64,000 nt of DNA from Planctomycetaceae bacterium (GCA_020426505.1 JAGQPX010000003.1:1-64000); one strand, 5' to 3'. Counted from the first letter of the stretch, positions 1 to 10,811 are shown. Notes: a model not told the origin generated them from the letters alone. Translations and numbers: made by a program.

Positions 1-1005
1 GTCCCAGCCCCAGTCGAACAGTTGCACGTAACGCACGCCTCGTTCGACCAGCCGCCGGGCGAGTAGACAGTTGTTTGCGAACGATTCCTTGCCGGGCTCG
101 GTGCCGTACATCTTCTGAATGTGGGCCGGCTCCGAAGTGAAGTCCATCGCTTCGGGGACGGTCTCCTGCATACGGTAGGCCATCTCGTACTGGGCGATCC
201 GCGTCAGCGTCTCCGGATCGCCGAACGTCTCATAGTTCCGTTCGTTCAATCGACGCAGCGTGTCGAGAGCAGCCCGACGTGAATCTCGCGACACGCCCTG
301 CGGATTCGACACGTTGAGCACCGGATCGCCCTGCGAGCGACACTGAATCCCCTGATAGACCGAAGGCAGAAATCCGGCCCCCCACAGCGACTTGCCCACG
401 CGAGGCTGCCGTCCTCCGGAGAGCAGCACCATGTACCCCGGCAGGTTCTCGTTCTCGCTCCCCAGTCCCCATGTCGCCCAGGCTCCGATGGACGGCGAGC
501 CAATCCGCGGCTGCCCCGAGTGCACCATCAGTTGAGCCGGACCATGATTGAACTGATCGGTGTGCATGGTCTTGATGAAGCAGACGTCATCGACCACCTG
601 CGAGAAGTGAGGCAACCGATCCGTCACCCATGCGCCACTGTCGCCTCGCTGCTCGAAGGGGAACTGGGTCCCCATCAACTTCGGCACACCTCGAATGAAC
701 GGGAACTGCTGTGACTCCAGAAACTCAGCGGGACATGCCTTGCCATCAAAGCGGTCCAACTCGGGCTTGTGATCGAACAGGTCCAGCTGACTCGGTCCGC
801 CGATCATGTGGAGAAAGATGACCCGCTTGGCACGCGGCTTGTGCGACAACTCAGTGACGGGAGCAATCGCAGCATGCGCTGACCCCATCGCCTGCGACAT
901 CCAGAGTGCCCCCAGACCGGTTGCACATTCGCCGAGGAAGTATCGGCGCGTGCGATGCTCCAAATGCCGAAGTAACAGTTCGTCGTTGACGGACATCCGC
1001 GACAT
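1..1005 (-). CDS. DUF1501 domain-containing protein (partial, 3' end beyond window)
   Basis: The reading frame is open from an ATG at 1003-1005 (alternative ATG at 994-996) to the left edge, about 335 residues, so the C-terminus is missing. An RRYFLGECATGLGALWM-like stretch near residues 18-34 resembles the TAT-type leader usual in DUF1501 proteins. Further on are the family-typical HMIGGPSQLDLFDHKP, FNHGPAQLMVHSG and YVQLFDWGWD motifs. DUF1501 proteins are sulfatase-fold proteins of unknown function, abundant in planctomycetes and usually encoded next to a PSD1/DUF1549/DUF1553 gene, as here: that gene ends only about 22 bp upstream on the same strand. Family call is firm; biochemical role is unknown. 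Confidence 0.9.
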   Translation of the reverse strand, partial: MSRMSVNDELLLRHLEHRTRRYFLGECATGLGALWMSQAMGSAHAAIAPVTELSHKPRAKRVIFLHMIGGPSQLDLFDHKPELDRFDGKACPAEFLESQQFPFIRGVPKLMGTQFPFEQRGDSGAWVTDRLPHFSQVVDDVCFIKTMHTDQFNHGPAQLMVHSGQPRIGSPSIGAWATWGLGSENENLPGYMVLLSGGRQPRVGKSLWGAGFLPSVYQGIQCRSQGDPVLNVSNPQGVSRDSRRAALDTLRRLNERNYETFGDPETLTRIAQYEMAYRMQETVPEAMDFTSEPAHIQKMYGTEPGKESFANNCLLARRLVERGVRYVQLFDWGWD

Positions 1006-1026
1006 TGATCCGGTTGCTCCAGAGAG

Positions 1027-3930
1027 TTACTTAGTCAACAGTTCGTCAAGGTTCAACAACACACTGGCGACGATTCCCATTGCCCGCTCATTCGGGCTGA
1101 CGGATGAAGCCTCATCATCGGTGGCCGATTGTTCTTTCAGGATCCCATCATATAAACTTGCGAGTTCGGCGACCTCATCCGCTGACGGCTCTCGACAGGT
1201 GGCGAGCCTCAAGCCGAACTCCAATTGATCAGTCGACTCGCCATGAGAGGCGAGCATTCGTCGACCGAGCGCGAGAGATGCCTCGCTGAACGTGGTGTCG
1301 TTCAGCGTCATCAGGGCTTGCAGTGGAGTGTTCGATCGAACCCGTCGCGATGTGCAGAACTCGCGCGACGGCGTGTCGAACGAGGCGAACATTGGGAACG
1401 GGATGCTCCGCTTGACATAGATATACACGGATCGCCGATAGCGGTTCTCATCGCCCGGCTCCGCGGTCGTCCATTTGTCCGCCGCCTGAAAAGGATTCCA
1501 GACACCATCCGGAATTGGCGGATGCACGGGCGGTCCGTACATCTTGTCGCTCAGCAGACCGGCAATGGCCAATGCCTGATCTCGCACCACCTCCGCGGAA
1601 AGTCGATGTCGCGGCCCGCGTGCGAGCAGCCGATTGTCGGGATCACGTTCGCAAAGTTCGGGATTCACGGTCGACTGCTGCCGGTATGTCGAACTCAGCG
1701 TCAGCTCACGCAGCAGTTGCTTCTGACTCCAGTGCATGTCATACATGAACCGGAATGCCAGATCGTCGAGCAACTCCGGATGTGACGGTCGATCGCCCGA
1801 CGATCCGAAGTCCTCCTGCGTGGCGACGAGCCCCGTGCCGAACAACTGCGTCCACAGCCGGTTGACGGCCACACGTGCGGCCAACGGATTCTCCGGACTG
1901 ACGAACCAGCGCGCCATCGCCAGCCGGTCCTGTGCCCCAGCGGAATCTTCGTCTGCCAGCGAGGGAGGCAGACTCGCAGCGACAGCTTCCGTCTTATTCA
2001 AATAGTTTCCCCGGTCAAACATGTGTGTCAGCCGCGCGAACTGCGGAACGCGTTCACGCATCACGGGGATATCAACACTCGCGATCGCCTTCCGCTGCTC
2101 CTTCAACGCCGTGAGTTGAGCACGCTTGTCGTCGAACTGTTGAGCATCCAGCCATTGTGACCACTCTTCGCCACTGCTCAATGCGAACGAACCACGCCGC
2201 GCGACCAGTGGGTGTGAGCCGCCGGACGACTGATTGAACGCCAGTTTAATCCACAACGTCGCCTCCGCAGGCACATCAACAGGCGCGGCAAGCACGAAAG
2301 CAGCCGTCCGTGGATAGTGAATCCGTGAATAGGCCGCGAAGCCGTCATCGTTCTCCGCATCGAGGCTCAATTCCGGGTCGAGAAACGGCTGCGGCTCATC
2401 GCCGATCACAGACACGAATTCGAGTCCAATCGGCTCCTCACTCGCCTCAGAGATCAACTGGGCCTTGAGATGCGACAGGACGAACCCCCATTCGGGATCG
2501 ACGACGGCTGCCTCTGGATCGAGCGGCGAGATTGTCAGCCGCAACGCAGTCAATTGCGCCACGTCGCTCGGCAGCGGCGAGGTCACCACGAACCCGGTCT
2601 TCGTCCGCACCGCGTCGAGGGTGTGATACTCGTCTCCCGTCTCTTTCGGCTCGACAGCCGTCGGCACTCCATCGGTCGACTCGACGGTGATGCCCCGCAG
2701 GGGTTGCCACACCCCGTCATCCTCGACCAATCCCCTTCCCGACTGACGTAGCGACTCCTTGATGTCTGCGATCTGTTGATCCAATTCGCTCGCCCGCTCA
2801 GTCTCACTTGCATCAAGCGGCATCTGCACCAGCGGGGCGTCTGAGTCAACGTCGCAGTCAGCCGTGTTGTTAAAGTACGCCATGAACCGGTAGTAATCGG
2901 TGTTCAATAGCGGATCGTACGGGTGGTCATGACACTGCGTGCAGCCGAACGTCACCCCCTGCCACACCTGCCAAGTGGTATTGATGCGATCGACGACCGC
3001 CTCGACTCGAAACTGCTCGTCGTCCGTGCCTCCTTCTTCGTTGGACTGCGTCGTGCGATGACAGGCCGTCGCGATCAGGTCGTCCAACGTCGGATCGGGA
3101 AGCAGGTCACCAGCCAGTTGTTTCACGGTGAACTCATCGTAGGGCAGATCCCGATTAAAGGCGTCGATCACCCAGTCGCGGTATCGCCAGATGGTGCGGC
3201 GTCCATCGAGACCGAGTCCCTTCGAGTCGGCGTAACGCACGTGGTCAAGCCACATGCTCGCCCAGCGCTCGCCAAATCGCGGCGAGTCGAGCAGCCGATC
3301 CACCACCGCCTCGTAAGCCGCTTCGCCGCGGTGTGACACGTCTTGACGAAACGCATCCTGGTCCTCCAAGGTCGGCGGCAGCCCGATGAGGTCAAGCGTC
3401 ACCCGTCGCAACCAGCGGTCCACGTCAGCATCCGGCGACGGCGTGAGACCTTCTTCATCCAGACGCGCCAGCACAAAGTGATCCATGCGTTGTCGACACC
3501 ATTCAGCGTCGCTCACGGTCGGCAACGCCTGTCGCTGCGGCGGCACGAATGACCAGTGCACCTGCCACACAGCCCCCTCACGCACCCATGTGATGAGTGT
3601 ATCAATCTCGTTGTCGCTCAGCCCCTCGGGATGCTCATCGACGGGCGGCATCCGCTCCGCCTCGTTGGTTGTCGTGATTCGGCGAACCAACTCGGACTCC
3701 TCGACGTCCCCCGGTACGATCACCCTCACGCCCGACTCACGCTCGCGGTACACATGATCCCTGTGCACAAAAGAGAGGTCGCCCGCCTGCTTCACGCCGC
3801 CGTGGCACGATACACAATGTTCATTGAGCAGCGGTCGCACATCGCGCGTGAAATCGACCGTATCACCCGCAGGTAGGAGCCCCGCGGCTGAGATCACACC
3901 GCAAATGACGAGAGATCGAATTCGCTGCAT
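1027..3930 (-). CDS. PSD1 / planctomycete cytochrome c domain protein (DUF1549-DUF1553)
   Basis: About 967 residues from the ATG at 3928-3930. I prefer this start over an upstream in-frame ATG at 4002 because it gives a clean signal peptide (MQRIRSLVICGVISAAGLLPA). Just after it lies a cytochrome-c-like heme site, CVSCHGG, in the usual planctomycete PSC1 context (DVRPLLNEHC), then DUF1549 with a second GCTQCHDHPYDP motif, and DUF1553 in the C-terminal third (NRLWTQLFGTGLVATQEDFG, RRVRSNTPLQALMTLND). Probably exported and heme-binding. It forms the standard pair with the DUF1501 gene immediately downstream and the two are probably co-transcribed. Substrate unknown; a role with polysaccharides has been suggested for such pairs but nothing here proves it. 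Confidence 0.92.
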   Translation of the reverse strand: MQRIRSLVICGVISAAGLLPAGDTVDFTRDVRPLLNEHCVSCHGGVKQAGDLSFVHRDHVYRERESGVRVIVPGDVEESELVRRITTTNEAERMPPVDEHPEGLSDNEIDTLITWVREGAVWQVHWSFVPPQRQALPTVSDAEWCRQRMDHFVLARLDEEGLTPSPDADVDRWLRRVTLDLIGLPPTLEDQDAFRQDVSHRGEAAYEAVVDRLLDSPRFGERWASMWLDHVRYADSKGLGLDGRRTIWRYRDWVIDAFNRDLPYDEFTVKQLAGDLLPDPTLDDLIATACHRTTQSNEEGGTDDEQFRVEAVVDRINTTWQVWQGVTFGCTQCHDHPYDPLLNTDYYRFMAYFNNTADCDVDSDAPLVQMPLDASETERASELDQQIADIKESLRQSGRGLVEDDGVWQPLRGITVESTDGVPTAVEPKETGDEYHTLDAVRTKTGFVVTSPLPSDVAQLTALRLTISPLDPEAAVVDPEWGFVLSHLKAQLISEASEEPIGLEFVSVIGDEPQPFLDPELSLDAENDDGFAAYSRIHYPRTAAFVLAAPVDVPAEATLWIKLAFNQSSGGSHPLVARRGSFALSSGEEWSQWLDAQQFDDKRAQLTALKEQRKAIASVDIPVMRERVPQFARLTHMFDRGNYLNKTEAVAASLPPSLADEDSAGAQDRLAMARWFVSPENPLAARVAVNRLWTQLFGTGLVATQEDFGSSGDRPSHPELLDDLAFRFMYDMHWSQKQLLRELTLSSTYRQQSTVNPELCERDPDNRLLARGPRHRLSAEVVRDQALAIAGLLSDKMYGPPVHPPIPDGVWNPFQAADKWTTAEPGDENRYRRSVYIYVKRSIPFPMFASFDTPSREFCTSRRVRSNTPLQALMTLNDTTFSEASLALGRRMLASHGESTDQLEFGLRLATCREPSADEVAELASLYDGILKEQSATDDEASSVSPNERAMGIVASVLLNLDELLTK

Positions 3931-4141
3931 CGGCCGTTTCGCGAGTCGTGGAACACTGAGGTCACATGACCACATTCTCACGGTCCGCGGCGCCGAATAC
4001 AACGGAACAATGCGATTCGATCGGCGTGGAGGAACGATTCCGGTCGTCGTCTTCGCCAGACGGCGGATCGCTGACCGATCAATGTCCTCATGCAGTCCGG
4101 CTTCTGGCGAAGACCGGCGACGATCGATCGTGCCCGTGGCA

Positions 4142-5554
4142 CTAGTCCTTCAGTTCATATTCCTTGATCTTGCGGTAGAGTGTGCGTTCGCCGATGCCCA
4201 GCATGGTGGCCGCTTCCTCACGATTTCCGCCCGAGAGTTCCAGTGCCTTTCTGATGTAATAGGCCTCCACATCCTTGAGTGGTCGGCCGGTCAGTGTGTC
4301 GACTCCCGCAGCCGCGTAGGCGGCCCCTTCCAGTTCCTGACCGGCCAGCGGCGAGATTTCCTCGGGCAGATCGTTCACGTCCAGCAGTCCGTCCGTGTCG
4401 AGAATCAGCATGCGTTCGATCGTGTTTCGCAGCTGACGTATGTTCCCCGGCCACTCGTACGCCATCAGTGCCTGCCGTGCTGCTCGTGAGACTCCCTGCA
4501 CCTCCTTGCCATACTGCTGCGAAAAGTCCTTCACAAAGTGGTCGGTCAACACGGGAATGTCGGCCCGCCGCTCTCGCAGGGGCGGCAGGATGATCGACAC
4601 CACGCTGATGCGGTAGTACAGGTCCTCGCGGAACGTTCCCTCCTCCATCATCTTTTTCAGATCGGCATTCGTTGCGGCGAGCAACCGCACGTTGATCGAC
4701 TTCTCATCATTGGAGCCGATGCGGGTGATCTTCCGATCTTCGAGAACACGCAGCAGTTTGATCTGCGTATCCATCGGCATCTCGCCGACTTCGTCGAGGA
4801 ACAGCGTCCCGCCATTGGCGTACTCGAACTTGCCGATGCGTTTGCCGGCCGCTCCGGTGAATGCGCCCGGCTCGTGTCCGAACAACTCACTCTCGAGGAT
4901 GCTCTCCGGCAGGGCGGAGATGTTGAGCGGCACGAACGGTTTGTTCTTGCGGGGAGAGTTCTGATGCAAGGCCTTGGCAGCGAGCTCTTTTCCGGTGCCG
5001 TTCTCACCCTGAATCAACACGGTCGCATCGGTCGGGGCGAGGCTCTTGAGTTGATCGATCACCTTGTTCATCGCCGGGCTGTTGCCGATGACGCCCTGGA
5101 AGCCGAACTTCTCGTCCAGCCGTTGTGAGAGCTGAGCGTTGCGACGAATGAGGCGGATGCGGTCGGATGCCTTCTGGACGGCAGACCGGAGTTCCGTGAT
5201 GTCGAGCGGTTTGGTGAGATACGTGTACGCTCCCCCCTGCATCGCGGTGACGGCCGAGTGCACCGAGCTGTGTCCGGTGAGCACGATGACTTCCGCTTCA
5301 GGGAGTTCCTCCTTGGCCTTCCGCAAGATGGCGAGGCCGTCGAAGTCCTCCATCCGCAAATCGGTGACGATCACATCGAAGTTCTCGCTTTCGATGAGTT
5401 CGATCCCCTTCTCGCCGGAGGGAGCGATGGTGCATTCGGCCGATTCGCTTTCGAGACTTTCCGCGACGGCTTGAGCATGAGCCTCGTCGTCATCGACCAC
5501 CAGGATGCGGATCGTGACGGTCGGACTGTTGTTCTCGGGCTGTGCTGTACTCAT
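4142..5554 (-). CDS. Sigma-54-dependent NtrC-family response regulator
   Basis: 470 residues with three modules. The receiver domain has the acidic cluster DDD at 21-23, phosphoacceptor D65 and K115. The AAA+ sigma-54 activation domain has Walker A GENGTGKE at 183-190, the sigma-54-contacting GAFTGA loop at 230-235, and Walker B LFLDE ending at E255. A Fis-type HTH occupies the last 30 or so residues ([18 protein letters not shown]). It should activate sigma-54 promoters after phosphorylation by a histidine kinase. No kinase gene is adjacent, so it is an orphan in this window and its regulon cannot be read from context. Confidence 0.95.
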   Translation of the reverse strand: MSTAQPENNSPTVTIRILVVDDDEAHAQAVAESLESESAECTIAPSGEKGIELIESENFDVIVTDLRMEDFDGLAILRKAKEELPEAEVIVLTGHSSVHSAVTAMQGGAYTYLTKPLDITELRSAVQKASDRIRLIRRNAQLSQRLDEKFGFQGVIGNSPAMNKVIDQLKSLAPTDATVLIQGENGTGKELAAKALHQNSPRKNKPFVPLNISALPESILESELFGHEPGAFTGAAGKRIGKFEYANGGTLFLDEVGEMPMDTQIKLLRVLEDRKITRIGSNDEKSINVRLLAATNADLKKMMEEGTFREDLYYRISVVSIILPPLRERRADIPVLTDHFVKDFSQQYGKEVQGVSRAARQALMAYEWPGNIRQLRNTIERMLILDTDGLLDVNDLPEEISPLAGQELEGAAYAAAGVDTLTGRPLKDVEAYYIRKALELSGGNREEAATMLGIGERTLYRKIKEYELKD

Positions 5555-5639
5555 GCCGTCGTTTGCGTCGTGACGAATGGTCCACCTGCGTGACGCATTT
5601 TCTGTGGAACGTCAGACTGATCAAATGTGGATCAACTCT

Positions 5640-5719
5640 GGGTGGCAGGGTCAAAAGCGAAGCGAATGGCCCTGCGATCGCCGATCCGGGCCTTCCCGTT
5701 GGTCAGACCCGGCCACCCC
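5640..5719. repeat. 80-bp dispersed palindromic repeat, copy 1
   Basis: The 80-bp segment starts GGGTGGCAGGGTC and ends GACCCGGCCACCCC, so its ends are imperfect inverted repeats of each other. A second copy, in opposite orientation, lies at 33053-33132. The copies share the core GGGCCTTCCCGTTGGTCAGA and differ at only a few positions. It sits between the response regulator gene and the S1-domain gene and contains no ORF. Confidence 0.8.
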
Positions 5720-5774
5720 GCTGAACAAATACTTCCAACTGACATTCTGGAATCGGAAACAACCTGACTCGTGT

Positions 5775-7538
5775 TCAACGGCCGAACTTGCTGGGGTCTC
5801 CAAACAACTGACCTCCGGTCGGCTCGCCGATGCCCCCCTTGAGGAATTCTGGATCTGCGTGTTGCACAGTGGGAGCCCGATCCTCCTGGGATGCCGGCTC
5901 TTCCGGCTTCTCCTTGAGAGCCTTGAGCGACAGGCTGATTCGCTTTTTGGACGGGTTGACCTCCAACACCTGCACGTCGACTTCCTGCCCGACCCGGAGG
6001 ACTTCGTTGACCGTCTTCACCCGCTTGTGATCCAGCTCGCTGATATGGATCAGCCCCTCGATGCCCGGCTCCAGTTCGACGAAGGCGCCGAAACCTTCGA
6101 TGCGTGTCACCTTGCCGTGAGTTGTACTCTCCTTGGGATAGTTCTGCTCAGCGGCCCGCCAGGGGTTCTGCGTCATCTGCCGCATGCCCAGGCCGATTTT
6201 CTTTTTGTCATGATCGACCGAGAGAATTTTCACCTCGATCTGCTGACCTTCGGAAAGGACCTCGCCAGGATGGTTGATGCGGCTCCAACTGATCTGCCCG
6301 ACATGCAGTAATCCATCGACGCCTCCGATGTCGACGAAGGCACCATAGTCCTTGATGGTCTTGACCCGACCGTCGTATGTCTGCCCGGGAGCCAGTTTCC
6401 GGAAGAACTCCTGCTCGGTCTCGGCTTTGGTTTCTTCAAGAATCTTGCGACGGCTGAGGACGAGCTTGCGACGTTTGGGGTTCACCTCCGTGACGTGCGC
6501 GTGCAACTTCTGTCCGACGTAGGCTGACAGATCAGACACGTAACCAAGTTCGACCTGACTGGCCGGGATGAAGCCCCGCAAAGCCCCGACGGTGACTTCG
6601 AGGCCTCCCTTATTGGTCTGACTCACGGTGCATTCGACGACTTGATCGACGCTGATCTCGTCCCAGTTGCCTCGCACCTTCGCGCCGGAGGACGGCAGGT
6701 TGACGTGCATCAGGCCTTCCTGCTCGTCGATGCGGTTGACGATCACTTCGATCGACTCACCTTGCATCGGCTGTTTCTTCAGACCGAACTGCCGACGTGA
6801 AAGCACGCCCGAGTAGCGGAGGCCGAAGTCAATGAGCATATCATCGCCGTGAATCGACTGGACAGTGCCCTTTAGCCGTGTCCCCTGCGCAACAGTGTCG
6901 TCCGTGATCGCCGCTGCGGCTTCCGCCTGCTCGCTGTCCGTGACGGCCGGCGCGTCCTGCGACTGGTCAGCCGACATGGCGGCTTCCAATTGTGCCTCGA
7001 TGTCCGCATCGAGTTGCTCGTTCTTCGGCGGAAGGGCCACCGGCTCGGCTGGAGGAACAGGGGCCGCACTGGATACTGCCACCGTGGAGGGAGCCTCCGG
7101 CTCCGCCTCAACACTCACTGAGGGGGAAGCCGATGTCTCAATGCCCGGTTGCGATGCAGCCGCAGCATCGCTCGTCTCAGAGCTTGGCGCCTGAACCGGA
7201 GCAGTTGAAGCCGGTGGCGTCGCAGGGGTGGCGATCGATGGCACCGGTTTGGCCACATCCGGTGTCAGAGTCGGGTTCAATTGCACGCGACGCTTCGGAG
7301 GCTCAGCACTCTCCGCGGCGGGAACCGAAGCTTCACCTGCCTTTGCGACCTCAACAGACTCAGCGGATTCGACCAGCTTCGGCTCCGGTGCCTGCTCAGC
7401 GGGTGGGGTCGCCTCCGGTTGCTCTGCGGCAGGCGGTTCGCTCTGAACTTCAGGCGTGACTTGCTCGGGTGACGTGTCTGGCTCGGTCGTCGGTGCTTGT
7501 GATTCGACGGGAGGAGTGGAACTGTTTTCAGTCGACAT
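5775..7538 (-). CDS. S1 RNA-binding domain protein (ribosomal protein S1-like)
   Basis: 587 residues. The first 200 or so are low complexity, rich in Pro, Ala, Glu and Ser, and probably disordered. Four S1-type OB folds follow: about 215-285 (GTVQSIHGDDMLIDFG), 295-365 (ending NPKRRKLVLSRRKI), 385-455 (GRVKTIKDYGAFVDIGGVDG) and 470-540 (GKVTRIEGFGAFVELEPGIEG). The last two are the most canonical. Domains of this kind bind single-stranded RNA; by family, S1 helps mRNA load on the 30S subunit. E. coli S1 has six domains and no such N-terminal tail, so equivalence to rpsA is plausible but not certain. Confidence 0.88.
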   Translation of the reverse strand: MSTENSSTPPVESQAPTTEPDTSPEQVTPEVQSEPPAAEQPEATPPAEQAPEPKLVESAESVEVAKAGEASVPAAESAEPPKRRVQLNPTLTPDVAKPVPSIATPATPPASTAPVQAPSSETSDAAAASQPGIETSASPSVSVEAEPEAPSTVAVSSAAPVPPAEPVALPPKNEQLDADIEAQLEAAMSADQSQDAPAVTDSEQAEAAAAITDDTVAQGTRLKGTVQSIHGDDMLIDFGLRYSGVLSRRQFGLKKQPMQGESIEVIVNRIDEQEGLMHVNLPSSGAKVRGNWDEISVDQVVECTVSQTNKGGLEVTVGALRGFIPASQVELGYVSDLSAYVGQKLHAHVTEVNPKRRKLVLSRRKILEETKAETEQEFFRKLAPGQTYDGRVKTIKDYGAFVDIGGVDGLLHVGQISWSRINHPGEVLSEGQQIEVKILSVDHDKKKIGLGMRQMTQNPWRAAEQNYPKESTTHGKVTRIEGFGAFVELEPGIEGLIHISELDHKRVKTVNEVLRVGQEVDVQVLEVNPSKKRISLSLKALKEKPEEPASQEDRAPTVQHADPEFLKGGIGEPTGGQLFGDPSKFGR

Positions 7539-7612
7539 ACGAAGTTCGCTGCAAAGCCGGAGGATAAAACGATGGTGGTTTCAGTCGGTTCTCATCATGA
7601 GCCGCAACCGGG

Positions 7613-8056
7613 TCAGGAGACATCGGCAGATGCCTCAGGTTCACTCCTTTGATCGCCAAAAAGTAACTCTTCGGAAAGTCGTTGGACCGTTCCCTGTTGG
7701 TTGATGCAGGCCAGAACCGTTTTGCCCGTGACGATTGTGTCTGACCCGCGAGTGATCTGATATTCATGTTCGAGTTTGGCGGGCGTCATACGGGACTGCC
7801 GTGTGTGGAGTGTCAGAACGTCGTCGTACTTGGCAGGCAGCTTGTATTTACACTCCAGTGACACGACCACGAAAAACAATCCACGCGATTCAAACTCCCG
7901 GTAACTTCCCCCGTGCGAGCGGAACAGTTCGGTTCGCCCCATCTCAAAATAGTCGATATATGTCCCATGATGCACAATGCCCATCGCGTCGGTCTCGCAG
8001 TACCGAACGCGGATCGTCATCTCATGACCTGCTGCTGATGCGGACATAACAGTCAC
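7613..8056 (-). CDS. Acyl-CoA thioesterase, YbgC/4-hydroxybenzoyl-CoA thioesterase family
   Basis: About 147 residues with a single hot-dog fold. The family motif, [24 protein letters not shown], carries the catalytic Asp and the YxxYFE segment. Such enzymes hydrolyse short or medium acyl-CoA thioesters; substrate cannot be told from sequence. The start is uncertain: a GTG at 8054-8056 overlaps the transaldolase stop in a GTGA arrangement that suggests coupling, while an ATG at 8045-8047 gives a protein three residues shorter. It lies directly downstream of the transaldolase gene on the same strand. Confidence 0.88.
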   Translation of the reverse strand: MTVMSASAAGHEMTIRVRYCETDAMGIVHHGTYIDYFEMGRTELFRSHGGSYREFESRGLFFVVVSLECKYKLPAKYDDVLTLHTRQSRMTPAKLEHEYQITRGSDTIVTGKTVLACINQQGTVQRLSEELLFGDQRSEPEASADVS

Positions 8057-9117
8057 TCATCGGCTGCGACCAACGCCGATCGCTTCTCCTGAATCAATTG
8101 CAACAACGCCCGCTGCGGATCGGAGAACTTCTGCAAACCTTCCCGCATCAGCACCTCTTCCATCTGTTCAAAGTCGACCTTCTCGTCGATGTCGCTCAGC
8201 ACACTCGCATCAGGCATCTCATCCACTCGACGCGTGAACGTCCTGCCGTCCATCTCCTGAATGGATGCGTTCGTCCCCGGCGGATTGGTCTGAATGTCCG
8301 AGCCGGCGAGGGCTGCGACGTATTTGTCTTTCGGGTCTTCCGGCTTCTTAGTCCCGGTGCTGGCGAAGATCATCTCCTGTGCGAGAGGTGTCCTCTTGTC
8401 GGCCCAGAACTTCTCGTTCTCCTGCCAGATTCGCTTCGCGTTCACGATGCCGACTTCTCCCTGTGCGTCGTCAGAGAGACCCGACACCTGCTGTTCGGTG
8501 TAAACATCAATGCGACTGATGAAGATGCTGTAGACCGACTTGAACTGGTCCAGCGAGTCACGTCGCTGTGCACCCCGCCAGACCGCATCGCGAGCTTCAC
8601 GGTACTGGCGGTTGTTGAAGATCAACGTCACGTTCACCGTCACACCACTGGCGACCAACTCCTCGAGCGAGCCGATGCCCGCGGGTGTCACAGGGACCTT
8701 GATCATGCGATTCGGGTGCCCTGCCGCCCAACTCTTCCCCAACTCGATGTACTTCGCAGACCTCTCTTCATCGCGGGTCGTCGCATCAAGGTCATCGATC
8801 AGCGGGTCCAACTCAAAGCTCACGTAACCGTCATCACCCTTGGTTGACTCAAACACCGGAGCGAACACCGCCTCTGCCCGTGAGACCAACTCGTCGGTGA
8901 TCTGCCAGGCGACCTCATCGTCGCTCAATCCCTGACTCATCAACTTGGCGAGGTCATCATCGAAACGGCCGGTCTTGATCAGATCGGAAATGATCACCGG
9001 GTTCGACGTCGCGCCGGTCGCCCCCAAAGCCCGGTTGGCCTCGACCGCTTCCGGGTCGACGCTGTCCAGCCAGAGTTTGGTGCCCGTGTTGATGAGTGAC
9101 TGCAATGGAGTCGTCAT
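8053..9117 (-). CDS. tal: Transaldolase family protein
   Basis: 354 residues from the ATG at 9115-9117. I chose it because AGGAC lies about 6 nt upstream and the N-terminus [19 protein letters not shown] matches the usual family start; an upstream GTG extension to 9216 adds 33 unsupported residues. Conserved features include LWLDS near D18, GATSNPVI near 33-42 and the Schiff-base lysine K140 in MIKVPVTP. Transaldolase moves a dihydroxyacetone unit between sugar phosphates in the non-oxidative pentose phosphate pathway, in the cytosol. The stop overlaps the thioesterase gene start by 4 nt if its GTG is used. Family members with other aldolase specificities exist, so substrate is inferred. Confidence 0.88.
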   Translation of the reverse strand: MTTPLQSLINTGTKLWLDSVDPEAVEANRALGATGATSNPVIISDLIKTGRFDDDLAKLMSQGLSDDEVAWQITDELVSRAEAVFAPVFESTKGDDGYVSFELDPLIDDLDATTRDEERSAKYIELGKSWAAGHPNRMIKVPVTPAGIGSLEELVASGVTVNVTLIFNNRQYREARDAVWRGAQRRDSLDQFKSVYSIFISRIDVYTEQQVSGLSDDAQGEVGIVNAKRIWQENEKFWADKRTPLAQEMIFASTGTKKPEDPKDKYVAALAGSDIQTNPPGTNASIQEMDGRTFTRRVDEMPDASVLSDIDEKVDFEQMEEVLMREGLQKFSDPQRALLQLIQEKRSALVAADE

Positions 9118-9299
9118 GAACTGTCCTGAATCGTCGCTCGTGGAATGCCTGTCGTGCGTCAGACTCATTACAATGAGGGAGACTGACAGGGACGTGATGA
9201 TAACCGAGCCATGCACAAGGTGAAACCCCCGGCGAGGTTTCGTCAGGTTTCAAATCTGCATTGTGAATGAACCGTCAAGACGCCGGAAGGACCAATCGC

Positions 9300-10730
9300 G
9301 TGAGCCACGACACCTACGAGAACCCTCTCATCACCCGCTACGCCTCCGCGGAGATGAGCAGCATCTGGTCCGCCCAGACGAAACACTCGACGTGGCGACA
9401 ACTCTGGGTCGCCCTCGCAGAATCCGAGCGGGAACTGGGTCTCGCCATCAGTGTAGACCAAGTCAACGAACTTCGCTCACACATTGACGACATCGATTTC
9501 GATGCTGCTGCGAAGTACGAAAAAGAACTCCGGCACGATGTGATGGCACACGTCCATGCGTATCGCGACCAGTGTCCGTCCGCCGGTGGGCTCATCCACT
9601 TGGGAGCAACCAGCTGTTATGTGACGGACAACTCGGAACTCCTCCAGATCCGCAGCAGCCTCCAACTCGTCCGCGATCGGCTCGTGCGGGTGATCGATCG
9701 TTTGGCGACGTTCGCCGAGGAGTATCGAGACCTGCCCTGTCTCGGTTTCACGCACCTACAACCGGCTCAGCCCACGACCGTCGGCAAGCGGGCGACTCTT
9801 TGGTGCCATGATCTTGTCCTCGACCTGGAAGAGATCGAGCATCGGTTGACCACGCTCAAGTTTCGAGGCGTCAAGGGGACGACTGGCACGCAGGCGTCGT
9901 TCCTCTCATTGTTCGATGGTGATCATGGCAAGGTCGAACAGCTCGATCGACTCGTCACCGAGAAGATGGGCTTCACCGCCAGCTATCCGGTCACCGGGCA
10001 GACGTACTCCCGCAAGGTCGACTCGCAGGTGCTTGCTGCACTCTCGGGCATCGGCCAGTCGTGTCATAAGGCGGGCAGTGATCTGCGTCTCTTGCAGAAC
10101 CGAAAGGAGATCGAGGAACCGTACGGTGCCAAACAGATCGGCTCCTCCGCGATGGCGTACAAACGGAATCCGATGCGAGCCGAACGCATGTGCTCCCTCG
10201 CCCGCTTCGCGATGTCGCTGACTGCCAATGCCGATCACACGATGGCGACCCAGTGGATGGAACGCACACTCGACGACTCAGCCAACCGCCGACTGTCACT
10301 CCCGCAGTCGTTCCTCGCCATCGACGCTTGCCTGTTGATCTACGCCAACGTGACGTCCGGCCTCGTCGTCAATCCGAAGGTCATCGAGAAGAATCTGATG
10401 GAGGAACTTCCCTTCATGGCGACGGAGGAAATCCTGATGGCAGCCGTCCAGGCAGGCGGCGACCGTCAGGAACTGCACGAGGTCATCCGCCAGCACAGCG
10501 TCTACGCAGCAGCCGAGGTCAAACAACACGGCCGCCCCAATGACCTGATCGACCGCCTCAAGACTGACGACGCCTTCACCAGCGTCGACCTCTCCGACAC
10601 TCTCAACCCATCACGCTACATCGGCCGCGCCCCAGAGCAGGTTGACGCATTCATCGCCGAGGTCATCAGCCCTATTCGCGAGCGATACGAGAATGTCCTC
10701 ACAAGCACTGATGTTGACTTGAAGGTGTGA
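9300..10730 (+). CDS. purB: Adenylosuccinate lyase
   Basis: 476 residues from the GTG at 9300. GGAAGGA at 9285-9291, 8 nt before it, is a strong ribosome binding site, so this start is preferred over the ATG at 9267. The fumarase/aspartase-superfamily signature [16 protein letters not shown] lies near residue 280, with the [10 protein letters not shown] and [10 protein letters not shown] segments also present. The enzyme cleaves adenylosuccinate to AMP and SAICAR to AICAR, releasing fumarate, in purine biosynthesis. Transcribed divergently from the transaldolase gene. Other lyases share the fold, but the motifs fit PurB best. Confidence 0.94.
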   Translation: MSHDTYENPLITRYASAEMSSIWSAQTKHSTWRQLWVALAESERELGLAISVDQVNELRSHIDDIDFDAAAKYEKELRHDVMAHVHAYRDQCPSAGGLIHLGATSCYVTDNSELLQIRSSLQLVRDRLVRVIDRLATFAEEYRDLPCLGFTHLQPAQPTTVGKRATLWCHDLVLDLEEIEHRLTTLKFRGVKGTTGTQASFLSLFDGDHGKVEQLDRLVTEKMGFTASYPVTGQTYSRKVDSQVLAALSGIGQSCHKAGSDLRLLQNRKEIEEPYGAKQIGSSAMAYKRNPMRAERMCSLARFAMSLTANADHTMATQWMERTLDDSANRRLSLPQSFLAIDACLLIYANVTSGLVVNPKVIEKNLMEELPFMATEEILMAAVQAGGDRQELHEVIRQHSVYAAAEVKQHGRPNDLIDRLKTDDAFTSVDLSDTLNPSRYIGRAPEQVDAFIAEVISPIRERYENVLTSTDVDLKV

Positions 10731-10755
10731 TGAATTGGACAGGAGGGAACGGATT

Positions 10756-10785
10756 TTGACACGACCACGAATGACGTGATATCTT
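10756..10785 (+). promoter_or_regulatory. Putative sigma-70 promoter for the toxin-antitoxin pair
   Basis: A perfect TTGACA -35 box at 10756-10761 is followed after 18 bp by TATCTT at 10780-10785 (4 of 6 matches). The antitoxin ATG is 27 bp further on. Position and -35 match are good, the -10 is weak. Confidence 0.4.
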
Positions 10786-10811
10786 GGGGCTGACCTAACG
10801 CGAGAGAGAAA

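Noticed and set aside
806-1228. Plus-strand frames opposite the DUF1501 and PSD1 genes
   Set aside because: They are antisense to well-supported family members, have Arg/Ser-rich low-complexity translations and no ribosome binding site.
3960-3971. GGTCA-CA-TGACC palindrome upstream of the PSD1 gene
   Set aside because: A 12-bp palindrome is too short to stand out, and no regulator or second copy supports it.
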